Assembly: GCF_003255815.1 (NCBI RefSeq)
Contig: NC_037682.1
Coordinates: 18,173,588 to 18,237,587, forward strand
Reading direction: 5' to 3'
Length of the DNA: 64,000 bases
DNA from: Theropithecus gelada
Taxonomy: Eukaryota; Chordata; Mammalia; Primates; Cercopithecidae
In this document: positions 42,050 through 54,973 of the stretch, one piece after another
Layout: each line of letters begins with the position of its first letter
Position numbering within the stretch: position 1 is the first letter of the stretch
Made by a program: the position numbers and the translations under genes
Notes under the pieces: model-generated
Told to the model about the DNA's origin: nothing
Seen by the model: only the letters and a program-made list of their open reading frames with translations
Database searches by the model: none

Positions 42050-43538
42050 TTTTTTTTACTTTTTTTTTTTTTTTTTTTGAGATGGAGTCTTGCTCTGTCA
42101 CCCTGTCACCCAGGCTGGAATGCAATAGCACGATATCGGCTAACTGCAACCTCTGCCTCCTGGGTTCAAGCTATTCTTGTGCCTCAGCCTCCTGCCTCAA
42201 CCTCTTGAGTAGCTGGGATTACAGGCACTTGCCACCATGCCTGGCTAATTTTTTTAATTTTTAGTAGAGATGGGGTATCACCATGTTGGCCAGGGTGGTC
42301 TCGAACTCCTGACCTCAGGTGATCCACTTGCCTTGGCCTCCCAAAGTGCTGGGATTACAGGTGTGAGCCATTGCGCCCGGCCAGCCATGCCCCTTTCTAG
42401 CCAGCTGAGCTTGCACCTGTCAGTCCACCCCGATCCTCCGTTTCCTTATCTGTGAAATGGGGATGAGAACACCTGCAGCGTCAAGGATTACAAGATGCTG
42501 TGTATGTGGAGTGCCTGGTGAATACCTCTAGTTATTAAGGCAGTCTTGGGGCGGGGGCGGGGATGTCATGTAAGGGGCATGAAGTGTGAGCAGAAGTGGG
42601 GAGTCCTCCCAGGGTAGGAGTGGAGGCCTCTAAGGCTTCTGTCCCAGAGAGGGAGCCCCTTGAGGGTGGGGCTGGGAGCCTCAGCGGCAGCACTCCCCCG
42701 GGTCAGGAAGGGCCAGAGGGAGGCCAGGGAGGGGCCCTGGGGGTTCTCAGAGAAGAGTAGGGAGCTGGAGTGTTCACCCCAACTCAGGCAGGCGAGAGGG
42801 AGGCGACAAGAGGGTGGCCACAGTATGTTGCCGGCCAAACAATTACTCCAAGGCCCCACTCCACAGCCTCATTTGTTCCTCATTGCAAACTTCTGAGCTA
42901 GGCGTTTCTCCATTTGTTTATTTACTTATTTTGGTTTTGTTTTTGTTTTTTTTGAGACGGAGTCTCACTCTGTCACCCAGGTTGGAGTGCAATGGCATGG
43001 ACTCGGCTCAGAGCAACCTCCGCCTCCCGGGTTCAAGCTATTCTCCTGCCTCAGCCTCTCAAGTAGCTGAGACTACAGGCGCGTGCCACCACACCCTGGC
43101 TAATTTTTGTATTTTTAGTAGAGACGAGGTTTCACCATGTTGGCCAGGCTGGTCTCGAATTCCTGACCCCGTGATCCGCCTGCCTTGGCCTCCCAAAGTG
43201 CTGGGATTATAGGCGTGATCCACCGCGCCCAGCCTTTTTTTTTTCTGAGAGGGAATCTCACTCTGTCTCCCAGGCTGGGGTGCAGTGGCACAATCTCGGC
43301 TCACTGCAACGTCCGCCTCCCAGATTCAAACAATTCTCCTGCCTCACCCTCCCGAATAGCTGAGTAGCTGGGATTATAGGCATGCGGCACCGCACCTGGC
43401 TAATTTTTGTATTTTTAGCAGAGACAGGGGTTTCACCATGTTGAGCAGGCTGGTCTCGAACTCCTCGCCTCAGGGGATCCACCTGCCTCGGCCTCCCAAA
43501 GTGCTGGGATTACAGGTGTGAGCCACTGTGCCCAGCCT
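42050..43538 (-). repeat. Three minus Alus
   Basis: Copies lie at about 42050-42382 (with a short internal duplication of 'cctcagcctcctgcctcaac'), 42940-43235 and 43236-43538. The gap 42383-42939 is unique-looking with a MIR patch at about 42430-42540. No gene is seen. Confidence 0.88.
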
Positions 43539-44254
43539 GAAATTCCTTATTTTATCTTTAAAAAATCATATAAGTTTGCATCCTTATCTTTAATGTGTGG
43601 GGATTTCCCTCCCCTTTCTTAAAAACATCTTCCCCTCTCAGTATTCTACCTGAGTGGATGTTCCAAGAAGATACACCCGGGTTATGTCCCAAGGCTGTGG
43701 ACATCTCATGCCCCACGGTGACCTCTAGGCCCTTCAAGCCCCAGGCCCCAGGCCACCTGGTCTGGCTGGGGAGAAGTTCAGGGATGGTTGAGGTTGATGG
43801 TTGAGGGCCTGCCAGCTGTCACGGCCTGGGGCTGGCCCCATCTCTGCTCTGAACTCTGCTGCCTCTCCCTCTCGTCTTGGCTCCCAGACGTTTGTCCATG
43901 CAGCTCCAACTGTCCCACTAGGAGTTCTCAGGACACCTCACCCCACCCTTTGTCCACTGAGGGTCCTTGTTTCAGAGGGGGCACTGCCTGTCTTCTGTCT
44001 TCATCCTTCTCTGCTGGGCAGCCTGACTACATGACCCAGGGCTTTCTGTGCCAATTAAGAGGAAACTGAGGCCAAGTGGAGAGGTGCCAGCCCGGGGAGC
44101 GCAGTGAGGAGGGCTGTTGGGTGTCCAGGGGCGGGTGTCTCTGAGTAGATGGGGGTACCTAGGCCTGAAGAGAGATCTGGGCACTGGCCAGGGAGGCAGG
44201 AGGAAGGAGGGAAGGCCGCGGGGCACCCGGGGGCTGCTGCCTGGCAGGTCCCCG
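43539..44254. other. Single-copy sequence flanking the SPI1 URE candidate
   Basis: No repeat or exon is recognised. It is the start of a roughly 3.9 kb interval without any Alu, which is unusual in this window. Confidence 0.5.
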
Positions 44255-45120
44255 TGCCCAGGCAAGGGAAGTTTCTTATTTCTCCTGCTCCGACTTCCCC
44301 CTTTGATTTATTATAGCCATGAAATGCTCTGCTCTCTTCTCTTTTCCTTGCTGTCCCCGGGGCTGGAGGAGCACGGGCCTCCCCGGGAGCGGGCCTCGGC
44401 CTCCCTGGACTCCCGTCTCCTTCCGAGGCCTGGGCCTGGGGAACCAGAAGCAAGAGGTGAGTGAGGGCCGGCAGGGTGGGAGGAGGAGGGCCCAAGCCTC
44501 CCCAAGGCAAGGTGGGGCAGGACCCCCAGGGACCAGCACGGTCCTTGTTGAGAGGGGCTGGGGCCCGGCGGAGGGTGTGGCAGGTGTGGACCTGGCAGCA
44601 GGCGGCTCCCAGGGGTCTGGGGGGATGGCGGGCTCTGGGCCAACGGCCTCAGTGAGGACTGCCAGGGTGTGAAGGTTGGGCACAGAGTTCCTGGACACCA
44701 AACACTAGGTCAGAGAAATGGTTCTCTGTGACCCCTGACCCCACATTCTGATTTAAGGGTGGCCAAAGTAGGCCTGGCCCTGGCTGGCCTGGGGATTGGG
44801 CTGAGAGCCCAGAAGAAGGCTGAGGCCCGAGGCCTGGGGGACTCCGGGCTCCTCCAGGCCGCGGCTGGACATTCCCCTGAGGCCTGGCCCAGGCTGGTGA
44901 GGGCCGGAGGCTGTGTCCGGCTCCTCGGCAGGCCTGGTGGCCGGAGCGTTTCTCCTGGCCGCTGTGCGGTGCCTGTGGTAATGGGCTGTTGGCGTTTTGC
45001 AATGGGCCGGGGGTGGGGAGGCAGCGCACACATGCTTCCTGTGGTGACTGGGCGCTTCCTGTTTTCTCAGGCGCCGGCCTTGCTGCTGCCGATGTGGAAA
45101 CAGGGGCAGCTGCAGCCCGG
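44255..45120 (+). promoter_or_regulatory. SPI1: Candidate SPI1 distal upstream regulatory element (URE)
   Basis: Two motif clusters lie about 15.4-16.3 kb upstream of the presumed SPI1 start. The first has AAGGGAAGT (44264-44272), a strong PU.1 motif on the minus strand (ACTTCCCCCTTT, 44293-44304) and an overlapping TCF/LEF core CTTTGAT (44301-44307). The second has RUNX cores TGCGGT (44965-44970), TGTGGT (44974-44979) and TGTGGT joined to an ETS TTCC (45036-45045). It also has a C/EBP-like TTGCAAT (44997-45003), ETS CTTCCTG (45055-45061) and TGTGGAAA (45093-45100). The known URE lies about 17 kb upstream in human and 14 kb in mouse, and uses PU.1, RUNX1 and TCF sites. The match is by motif and position, not alignment. 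Confidence 0.65.
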
Positions 45121-47430
45121 GCGGCTCCAGGCTGGGCGCCCCGACCCTGCCCAGAGGGGCCTACGTGGGCCCAGCACCCCCAGGCCCCAGACCCGGGCAG
45201 TGGTGGCCTGAGTTTCCCCCACAGCAGGCCACCATCCCTCCCTTCCCTAACAGCTTCCGCCAAGAGGAAGGGGCCAAGCAGGTGGTCCCGGAGGTCAGAA
45301 GTCCAGGGGTGAGAGCGCTAGGTAGGGAGTCAGGGCACGTGGCTCTGCTCTCAGCTCTGCACTTGCCAGGTGCTACCGCCATCTCTCCCTCTCTAGGCCC
45401 ACCTTCCTCTTTCCTGCAGTACCTCAGCATCCATGGTCTAAAACCCCTCGCCTATTCCCACCCCGGTTCTGACATTCGTTGGGCTTTGCATCCCAAGAGC
45501 CAAAGCTTTGGGGACAGCACGAGGCTGGGGCTTTGGAGGTAGAACTTGGTGTAGATCTTGGCAGAGAGGGGAACAGGCAAGGCCAGTGGGGGTTCCACAC
45601 TGGAGCAAAGCTTGGAGTTGGGAGGAGCAGGCCCACGTTTGGCAGACAGGGTGCTGATGGAATCAGGGGCGGCAGAGGCCACACTGATCTGGGAGGAATA
45701 GGCTTTTAGGAGGCTTTATTCCTGCAAACCTTGGGAAAGGGCCTGACACCGCCTAGCACGCTTCCTCACAAAGACGACGCGGTGATTTGCAGGGTGGGGC
45801 AGGGCCAGCCCTTCCCAGCTGCCGAGGAGGTGGGTGCTGGTGTGGGGTGACGTGGGCGCCTCAGCAAAGACCCATGCTTCTCCCACTTGCCAGCCTGCCT
45901 GGGGTCGGGCCTTCGGTGCCCGAACTGCCCTTTCTCCGAATCTGTCGTGTTTTGGTTTTAAGCTGATATTGCAAGAAGGGGAGGGGAGATGACTTTGCTT
46001 CTGGTCGAGTTTGCTGACAGCATCTGACCTCGGGAGGAAGAGGCTCTTTTCGAGAAGGCCGAGCCCTGTGCCCCCTGGGAGTGGCCAATTCACTGGCTGG
46101 GCTCAACCATCCCTTTGGTCCAGGAGGTTCAAGACGCCGGCTCCACAAGAAGCTCCCCTAAAACCCAAGTCCCGCCCATCACATCACAGTCCCAGCCAAA
46201 GAGGCCTTGGAGAACTCAAGACCCCTTGGCTCAGCCTGCGGGGCCGTCAGGGCAGCCTGGCCCTCACTGTCCTGTTGCCTGCCTTGGTGTTTTGGGCCAG
46301 CTTGAGTGCTGAGTTGGCGGCTCAGCAGCTGCTCTGGCCACGGAGGCCCAGTTATAAATAAGCCAGGGTGGCCGAGTCATCATGTTCCGAAGCTCCCCCA
46401 GCCCAGCTGCATTACCTCAGTGACCACAGGTTGGGACTGCCCAGAACTGGGCCCCCAGAACCCACCCACCCAGGCAAAGGCTGACCGGGCTGTGGGCCTC
46501 CTGGGGTCCCCAAATCCAGGGCTTGAGCATCTGTAGCTCCTGAGACCTGGGCTTCCCTGGACACAGGCCGCAGAAGGGACAGGCCCATCCCACCCCACGG
46601 AGCCGACAGCTATTTACAAACCGAAACCGGGAGAAGCGAAGTGGCTGCGGCCAAAGTGGCTCCAGGTCCCCAGCCCCCACCCCCACTCCATCCCCAGCAG
46701 CCCATCCCCCTCTCCCCTTGGCTTCCTCTTTCCTTCCCCGCACAGCTCCCCCACCTCCCACTGCCTGGCCAGCCCACTCTGGATGACCTGCAAGCACCCT
46801 ATGGTGACCCCAACCCCACCTCTGCCGAGCCCCTCTCCTCTCCACCCCAGGACCCCATCAGTCTGAGCTCTTGGGAGCAAGCCCCCTCCCACGAGGCGCA
46901 GCCCACCCTGCACTACACAAAGCCCATTCCCACAGTTCTCAGTTCCCCTTCATGCTTGGAAACACTCCAACCCCGATGGTCGCCTCCATGCCGCCGGTCC
47001 CTGCCTGAGGGCAGCTTCTCAGGATGCCCTTGACCTTCAAGCAGACATGAGAGGGCCCAGAAATCTGGGGTGCTGTGGTGGAGCTGCAGCAGCTGAGGCC
47101 TTCAGGGGGCACGTTTCTGGACAGGAAGCCCTGGCCATCATTCTCAGTCATCCAAGTTGGGTTTTGGCCCCCTTGTCAGGCTGGCGCAGGTCATAGGCCT
47201 TCACCAGGCACAGAGGAGCTGGGACAGATGGATGCTGGGCCTGAGCCTAACACTGCTTAGGAGCTGGCTGGTGGGATGGTACTGCCACAGCCCCCAGGGA
47301 GAGACCAGACTACACAATAGCCACTGCAGCTAACGGGCAGTCTCCCTCACATCGGTACAGAGGTTTACAGTTATACCCGTTAGTTTATTCTGCCCTCAGA
47401 ACAAGCCTATTCCATTTTCTCCATCATGAA
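45121..47430. other. Repeat-poor upstream SPI1 sequence, possible further enhancers
   Basis: There are no Alus and no recognisable exon. A C/EBP-like 'atattgcaag' (45965-45974), an A/T-rich 'gttataaata' (46350-46359) and an IRF/ISRE-like purine string 'cgaaaccgggagaagcgaag' (46622-46641) are visible. These are suggestive only. Confidence 0.4.
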
Positions 47431-47439
47431 GTGGAAATT

Positions 47440-47730
47440 AAGGGCAAGACACAGTAGCTCATTCTTGTATTCCCAGCATTTTGAGAGGTCAAGGCAGGAG
47501 GATCACTTGAGCCCAGGAGTTGGAAGTCAGCCTGGGCCACAGAGTGAGACCCCGACTCTACAGAAAAAAAAAAAAATTAGTCCGGCATGGTGGTGCATGC
47601 CTATAGTCCCGGCTGCTGGGGAGACTGACGTGGGAGGATTGCTTGAGCCTGGGAGTTCGAGGCTGCGGTGAACTATGATCACACCACTGCATTCCAGCCT
47701 GGGCAACACAGGGAGACCCTGTCCAAGTTC
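47440..47730 (+). repeat. Diverged plus Alu
   Basis: It runs from 'agggcaagacacagtagctca' to 'gggagaccctgtccaag', an old copy (AluJ-like) with no long tail. Confidence 0.85.
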
Positions 47731-50700
47731 AGGCAGCTACAAAGTGTCTGGAGATTCTAGATTTCACTGGGAAAATCTAGAACCCAGTGTCCTTCTCTCT
47801 TCCTCTGACTGCCCCTTGCTTCATCTTGTACCTTCATCTCCCTCCTGGGAGGGCGGACGTTTTCTAGCGCTGTGACCAGGGCAGTAGCAGGGCTGGCCTG
47901 AAGCTCAAGGGGGAAGCAGGGCATGGACCATAGCACCACCTGTTACCTTCCCTGCCTGGCCATCAGCGCCCGGTGGCCCCTGCCATCTCCCCCTGCCCTG
48001 CCCCAGGGGAGGGATCTTCCTGCCATGTTCCTTCCCTCCTGACCAGTCCCAGCTGAGGAGGCGCCCGGCCTGAGCCCCACTCTGCCGCACCAGCTGGCTG
48101 ACTGAGTGCCACCTCTCTGGGCCCCACATTCCTCTTCTGCGAAATTGTCATTCCACAAATACAGAGCGCCTACTTGGTGCTGGCCCTGTGCTGGGCACAA
48201 CCTGTTTCTATAGCTGGGACACAGCCCCTGCCCTTGTGGAACCATAGTCCTATAGGGAAGGCAGATAACATAAAATCCTGTGAGCTCCAAGCGGGAAACC
48301 GAGGCAGTGGGACTCAGAGGAGCTATGAGTGTTGCCTGCGGTGGGAGAGGTGTTACTTGAGATGAGCCTTGAAGGACAGGAATGAGTTTGCCAGCAAAAG
48401 CAGGGTGGATGGGCTCCATGCTGAGTCACAGCCCTGTGCCTTGGCTCTAGCAGTTCCTCTGGCCTGGTGAACTCCTACTCATCCATCAGGGCCCATGGAC
48501 ACACCGTAGCACAATCAGGCCTGGCCTGGCCTGGCGGCTCCTCATCTCCTTCTTCCCGCCCAAGGCCTGAGCAGACCTTGACGCCAGGCCTCCTTTGTCA
48601 CAATAGCCTCAACAGCCCCACCCAGGCTGGTGTCTGCTCCCTAGCTCCAGCCCCCGCCGTCCCCTGCTCCGAAAAGCACCGTTTCCCTTTTCTGGGTGAC
48701 CACACGCCATGCACAGGGAATTTCCATCATAGCCTGCGGAGCCTCTGATTCACTCAGGCCCCTCACGCAGTTAACTCCTTCCAGGCCCAGGCCTCCTGCT
48801 CCTTCACCCTGCGCTGCCCCCGACCCCTAGCCCGGGACCCCTGGGCAGCCCTGCACTGGCCTGGGGCCCCAGAGCCTCAAAGCTGAATTCAGCTCCTCAC
48901 TCACTGGCCCCTCCGGGCCCACTCTCCCTTGTTGGTTCCAAGGGCTCAAGGCACACACTCAGGCAGCCTTGGGCTGAGAGCACAGGCTTGGGAGGAATTC
49001 GAGCCTGGGTGGAAATCCTGATTCTGGCCCTTCTTCCTGGAGGAGGTGTAAGCGTCCACTCTGAGCCCCATTTCTCATCTGTAAAATGGATAACCCGATT
49101 GTAAAGATCTTGTGTGCTGGGCCCATGGTGGGAACTGTCATGATTAGTTTCCTTGTCTTTTCAGAGGGCCCCGCTCATCCTATCACAGGGTCCCTACTCC
49201 AGAGCTAGGCCCTTTCTCCCAGGCTGGCTTTTTCGCCCAAGAGCTGGTTTCTCAGACAGGGAGGGTGAGAGCAAAGTGCAGCCCGGGGGCCCCAGGCAGG
49301 TGGGGAATCGTCCAGGGGCAGAGGCTAAGATGCCACTGCCTCAGGGCCTCCTCTGCCAGCTTCCAGAGCTTCTCCCTACATTTCTGTTTCTCCGAGGCGG
49401 CGGTGGAGAGGCCCAGGGTGGGAGCTTGGAGGGCTGAGGACAGGGCTGAACTTGCTCCCTGTGGTGGGATGCAGGGCCTGTCACACACGGATAGCCACGT
49501 GCTACCTCATCTAGTTCATGCAGCTCCGTGAGGTATGTTCTATTAATGTTCCCTTTTTGCAGATGAGGACACTGAGGCTCTGAGAAATCAGTGACTTGCC
49601 GTCAGCCACACAGTGAATGAGGAGCAGGAATAGGATTCTAATCAGGGTCTCCGAAGCCACACTCCTAACCTCTGCATCTGTGGAGGTCAATGGAGGAAAT
49701 GTGCACTTATTGAACCCCTACTGTATACCAAGCAAAGGCTTTCACAGACCATCTCTTTCAGTCCTCAGGACAATGCTGGGAAGTGGGTACTGTTGACTGC
49801 GCTGTAAAATTGGAGCATCTGAGCTCTGCAGAGGGGAAGGAACTAACCCAAAGGCCACACAGCCAATCCTCAGGGAAAGACTCAGGGGAACCCAGAGCCA
49901 GGGCATGGTGGAGGGGGCCCCACAGGGGAAGGGTCTGGGCTGGGGAGGCAGCTCCTGTCCTCAGTGAGCGCGCAGGGGGGTGTGGTGCTGCCCGTGGTGA
50001 GCAGAAGGAAGTCGCTGTGGGTGGCGGTGGGTTTGAGGTGCCGAAGCCTGAGTGATGTGGCTGGGAGGTGAGCGCCCCATCTGTAGAACTGGTCAGCAGG
50101 GACAAGAATGTGGGGGGCTGGCCAGGATTTGGGGTTCAGAGGAGGTCTAGCTGCCCCTGGCCACTGGGGCTGGGGCAGAGTGGGACGAGAGACTGAGGCA
50201 GAGCTGGGAAGCGGTGGGGGGAATCTAGGGAAAAGGTGGTCTTGGGTGGCAGCCTGGAGGAGGCAAGCTCTTAAAAGACAGAGGTCTGAGGGTGCGGAAG
50301 TGGGTGGGCTTGCGCGCAAAGGCTGGGGAGACTGAGAAAGGTTCTCGGAATGCTGAGCGCTGTCCTCTGGCTGGAGGCGGAGGTGGGGCTGTCTACTTGG
50401 GCTGGGGACGGGCAGAACGGCTGGCCGGACTCCAGGCGTTGGAGGTTCCCGCACAGGCCTTGGAGGTTTGGGCTTCAGCTTGAGGACAGGCGAGAGCTCA
50501 GGAAGACTTTTAGGTGGGGCAATATCCATCAGAGAACCTCGAGATAGGGACAGCCACGGAGGCACAGGCCCGAGGGGCCCTGAGAACCACGATGGCCTCC
50601 TGCCCTGCCTCCCGGCTCTGTGCCCTTGGCCGTGCCCCTCACCTCCGGGAACTGCACTTGTCATCTGCAAAATGGCACTGACAATGCCTGCCTCATAGGC

Positions 50701-52040
50701 TTACATGAGGGTGGGATGAGTGAGTGCCCAGCACGGGCACCCTCCAGTGCTTGCCTGTCACCACCCACAGGCACTGGAGCACTGCCATGGTGCACGGCTG
50801 GGGTCTAGGTCTCAGGCAGACCTGGGCGAGAGCCTCATCACCTACACCCTGGATTGGCCAAGCCATGCTGTGCCAAGTCACGGCCACTTCTGAGCCTCAG
50901 TCTCTTCATCTGTACCACGGCACCAGCTTCAGATTCGAGTAAGAGAGGCCACACCCTGCGACACACTCCACGTTTCCTAGAGTCAAAGCCAAATTCCATA
51001 CCATGACCTGACCTGACTGGCCCTGTCTGAGCTTCTGCCACTGACTGGGCCCCCATAGGCCTCCTTAGCGTCCCCGGCTCACGCTCCTGCCTGGGGCATT
51101 GGCACTGACTAGTCCCTCTGCCCGGAATTATTCTCCCTGGCTCGCTCCCTCACTTGCTTCCGGGGTTTGCTGGATGCACCTCTCTTGGTGAAGCCTGCCC
51201 TGCCCACTCTCATGAATGCTGCAAACTGTCCCCACCCACTCTGTCCCCTACCACAAGCCCCTTACCCAGCTGCGTGCCCTTGTTCCTATGGTGAGTGTCA
51301 CCTTCCAACATGCAATGGGACACTCACTGTCATGAGTTCATCATGGTCTTCCCCTGCTGAAGAGCAGGCCCATGAGGGCGGGAATAAAGGGCCCTGCCTG
51401 TTTGGGCTGCCTGTCACGCAGAGGCCCCAAGTCAATCATTGTTGAAGGCCTTAATACACCGAAGAGCCAGCCCAGTGCTGTCAGCAAAACTTGGGGAGCT
51501 CAGAGGGGCCCAGGTGACCCTGGCTGGGGCCCAAGGAGCCTCTCCCAGTGTCTCAACCATGAGAGGAAGTTGCAAGACTGCCATTTCTGTCCACAGGCTC
51601 AGCTCTTTTTGGTCAACTTTCCCAGTTCTTGGTCTGAGGCCTGTGTGTTCTCACATGCCCTGTCACACCCTGTGGGGACAGGTTGCTAGGAAAGTGGGTG
51701 GGGGGACATTTCCTCATTTTCTAGCTCGTTTGGGCCAAGGCTGAGGGATCTATGAGGTCAGGGGTCGTGCTCCCCTCTGTGGACTCAGCTTCGAGGACAC
51801 CTGCTCAAGTTTCCTGTTGCCCGCCTGCCTTGCGATTGCATTAGCACCTGGCCTGCCCCTATCAGCAACCCAGCCAGCAGGGGCAAAGGGTCACACTACC
51901 CTAGACCTGCCCAGCCTCCCTGTCACTCTGCAGGGCCCAGCCCCTACAGGGTCTCCCACTTGTCTAGTAGGTTGGGAAGCTGCACTGTCTAGCAGGGCTG
52001 GTAGGACAGTGAATAGGTATAACTTTTATTCTTATTATTA
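47731..52040. other. Long Alu-free interval with scattered MIRs; no gene
   Basis: MIR elements lie at about 48995-49120 (+), 49505-49680 (-), 49690-49870 (-) and 50590-50705 (+). An old unassigned repeat lies at about 48130-48430. Otherwise this is GC-rich single-copy sequence. I found no convincing exon. Confidence 0.55.
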
Positions 52041-52043
52041 TTT

Positions 52044-54711
52044 ATCTATTTTTGAGACGGAGTTTCCCTCTTGTCACCCAGGTTGGAGTGCAGTGGCCCC
52101 ATCTTGGCTCACTGCAACCTCTGCCTCCCAGGTTCAAGCTATTCTTCTGCCTCAGCCTCCTGAGTAGCTGGGACTACAGGTGTGCACCACCACACCCAGC
52201 TAATTTTTGTATTTTTAGTAGAGACAGGGTTTCACCATGTTGGCCAGGCTGGTCTCAAACTCCTGACCTCAGGAGATCCACTCGCCTTGGGGAGTGCTGG
52301 GATTACAGACCTGAGCCATCACGCCCGGCTGATACAACTTTTATTAATGGCAATGTGACAATATCTGTTTCCAGTCTTATTATTTTTTTAAGAGAGGGTC
52401 TTCTACTGTCACCCAGGCTGCAGTGCAGTGGCATGATCATGGTTCACTGCACCCTCATCCTCCAGGGCTCAACCAATCCTCCCATTTCAGCCTCCTGAGT
52501 AGCTGGCACCACAGGCACACACCACCACCACCACACCAAGCTAATTTTGAAATTTTCTTTAGAGGTAGGGTCTCCCTGTGTTGCCCAGGCTGGTCTCGAG
52601 CTCCTAGGTTCAAGTGATTCTCCCACCTTGGCCTCTCAAAGTGTTGGAATTACAGGCATGAGCCACTGCACCCACCTTGTCTGTCTATCCATCATCTGTC
52701 TCAAAATTAACAATGCACAGAGGGCATAGTGGCTCACAAGTGTAATCTCAGCACTTTGGGAGGCCAAGGCAGGAGGATGGCTGGAGGACAGAAGTTTGAG
52801 ACCACCTGGGCAGCAAAGGGAGACTCCATCTCTAAAAAATAAATACAGGCCGGGCGTGGTTGCTCATGCCTGTAATCCCAGTACTTTGGGAGGTCAAGGT
52901 GGGTGGATCGCTTGAGCCCAGGAGTTCGAGACCAGCCTGGGCAACATGGCAAAACCCCGTCTCTACTAAAAACACAAAAAACATTAGCCGGGCATAGTGG
53001 TGTGCACCCGTAATGCCAGCTACTACAGGAGGCTAAGGCAGGAGAATCACTTGAACCCTGAAGGTGGAGGCTGCAGTGAGCCAAGATTGCTTCACTGCAC
53101 TCCAGCCTGGGTGACAGGGCAAGACTCCATCTCAATAAAATAAAATAAAATACATACATACATACATACATACATAAAATTAAAAAATGAAAAATGCACT
53201 GCCCTTTGACCTGGTAATTCAACTTTCGGGAATCTCTCCTAGACATCCTCCTGCATATATGTAAATTAGCGTATATTATTGATTACTGCATTTATTTGTA
53301 ATAGCAAAAGACTCGAAACAACTCAAATGTCCATCAATAAGTAGTTAAAGCTACTTGGCGGGGCTGAGGTGGGAGGATCGCTTGAGCCCAGGGGATCCAG
53401 GCTGCAGTGAGCCATGATAGAACCACTGCACTCCAGTTGTGTGTGCAGAACGAGACCCTGTCTCAAAAATATATATATACTGATAAGAGACTGGTTAAAT
53501 AACAATGGAACGCTGGGTGTGGTGGCTCACACCTGTATTCCCAGCACTTTGGGAGGCTGAGGCAGGTGGATCACTAGAGGTCAGGAGTTTGAGACCAGCC
53601 TGGCCAACATGGTGAAACCCTGTCTCTACCAAAAATACAAAAATTAGCTGGGAGTGGTTGCGCATGCCTATAATCCCAGCTACTGGAGAGGCTGAGGCTG
53701 GAGAATTGCTTGAACCCAGGAGGCGGAGGCTGCAGTGAGCCGAGATCATGCCACTGCACTCCAGCCTGGGTGATAAAGTGAGACTCCATCTCAAAAAAAT
53801 AAGTAAGTAAATAACACTGGAATACTATCCAGCAATGAAAATGGACCATAGTGACATGTAATAACATGGTGGGGAAAAGAAGAAAGACCCAAAAGGATAT
53901 TTACATTGTGATTCTTTTAATATAAAGATTAAAACCCATTAAAATAAATAGTGAACTATAAGGGATACTTATAAAGGAAAGCAAGAGGCTCACGCCTGTA
54001 ATCCCAGCACTTTGGAAGGCTGAGGTGGGCAGATCATGAGGTCAGGAGTTTGAGACCTGACCAACATGGTGAAACCCTGTCTCTACTAAAGATACAAACA
54101 ATTAGCTGGGTGTGGTGGCACACAGCTGTAATTCCAGCTACATGGGAGGGTGAGGCAGGAGAATCACTTGAACTTGGGGGGCAGAGGTTGCAGTGGGTCA
54201 AGATCATGCCATTGCACTCCAACCTGGGCGACAGGGTGAGACTCTGTCTGAAGAAAAAAAAGAAGAAAACAAAAGAAAAAAAAGAAAAGAAAGAAAGGAA
54301 AAGAAAAGAAAAGAAGCAAGTAGAAAATTACCGAGAAAGTTAGGACAGTGTTACTTCTAGAGGGAAGTAAGGGACATTTGGGGATTCTTCTGGGGTTCCG
54401 GCAACGTTTTTTTGTTTTTGTTTTTGTTTTTGTTTTGAGGCGGAGTCTCGCTCTGTCGCCCAGGCTGGAGTGCAGTGGCGTGATCTCGGCTCCGCCTCCC
54501 AGGTTCACGCCATTCTCCTGCCTCAGCCTCCCGAGTAGCTGGGACTACAGGCGCCACCACCACGCCCGGCTAATTTATTTTTGTATTTTTAGTAGAGACG
54601 GGGTTTCACCGTGTTAGCCAGGATGGTCTTAATATCTTGACTTTGTGATCTGCCCGTCTCGGCCTGCCAAAGTGCTGGGATTACAGGCGTGAGCCACCGC
54701 GCCAGGCTGCT
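52044..54711. repeat. Alu cluster (eight full or partial copies)
   Basis: Minus copies lie at about 52052-52330, 52384-52678 and 54410-54711. Plus copies lie at about 52715-52845 (partial), 52849-53147, 53345-53475 (right monomer), 53511-53800 and 53982-54260. A (CATA)n run lies at 53150-53176, and 54250-54320 is a purine-rich expanded tail. 53800-53980 resembles old L1. Confidence 0.88.
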
Positions 54712-54779
54712 TTATAATTATTCTTTAAACTGCACATAAATATTATTTACTCTTCTAAATGAACGATGTCTCTCATGAC

Positions 54780-54941
54780 TTAAAAATATCCTAGTACATC
54801 CAAATAGTGGAATACTATACGGCCATTCAGTCGACAATAATTTATAGCGTATTTAAAAATAACTAAAAGAGTATAATTGGAATGTTGGTAACATAAGGAA
54901 ATGAAAAATGCTTGAGGTGGTGGATACTCCATTTACTGATG

Positions 54942-54973
<32 letters not shown>

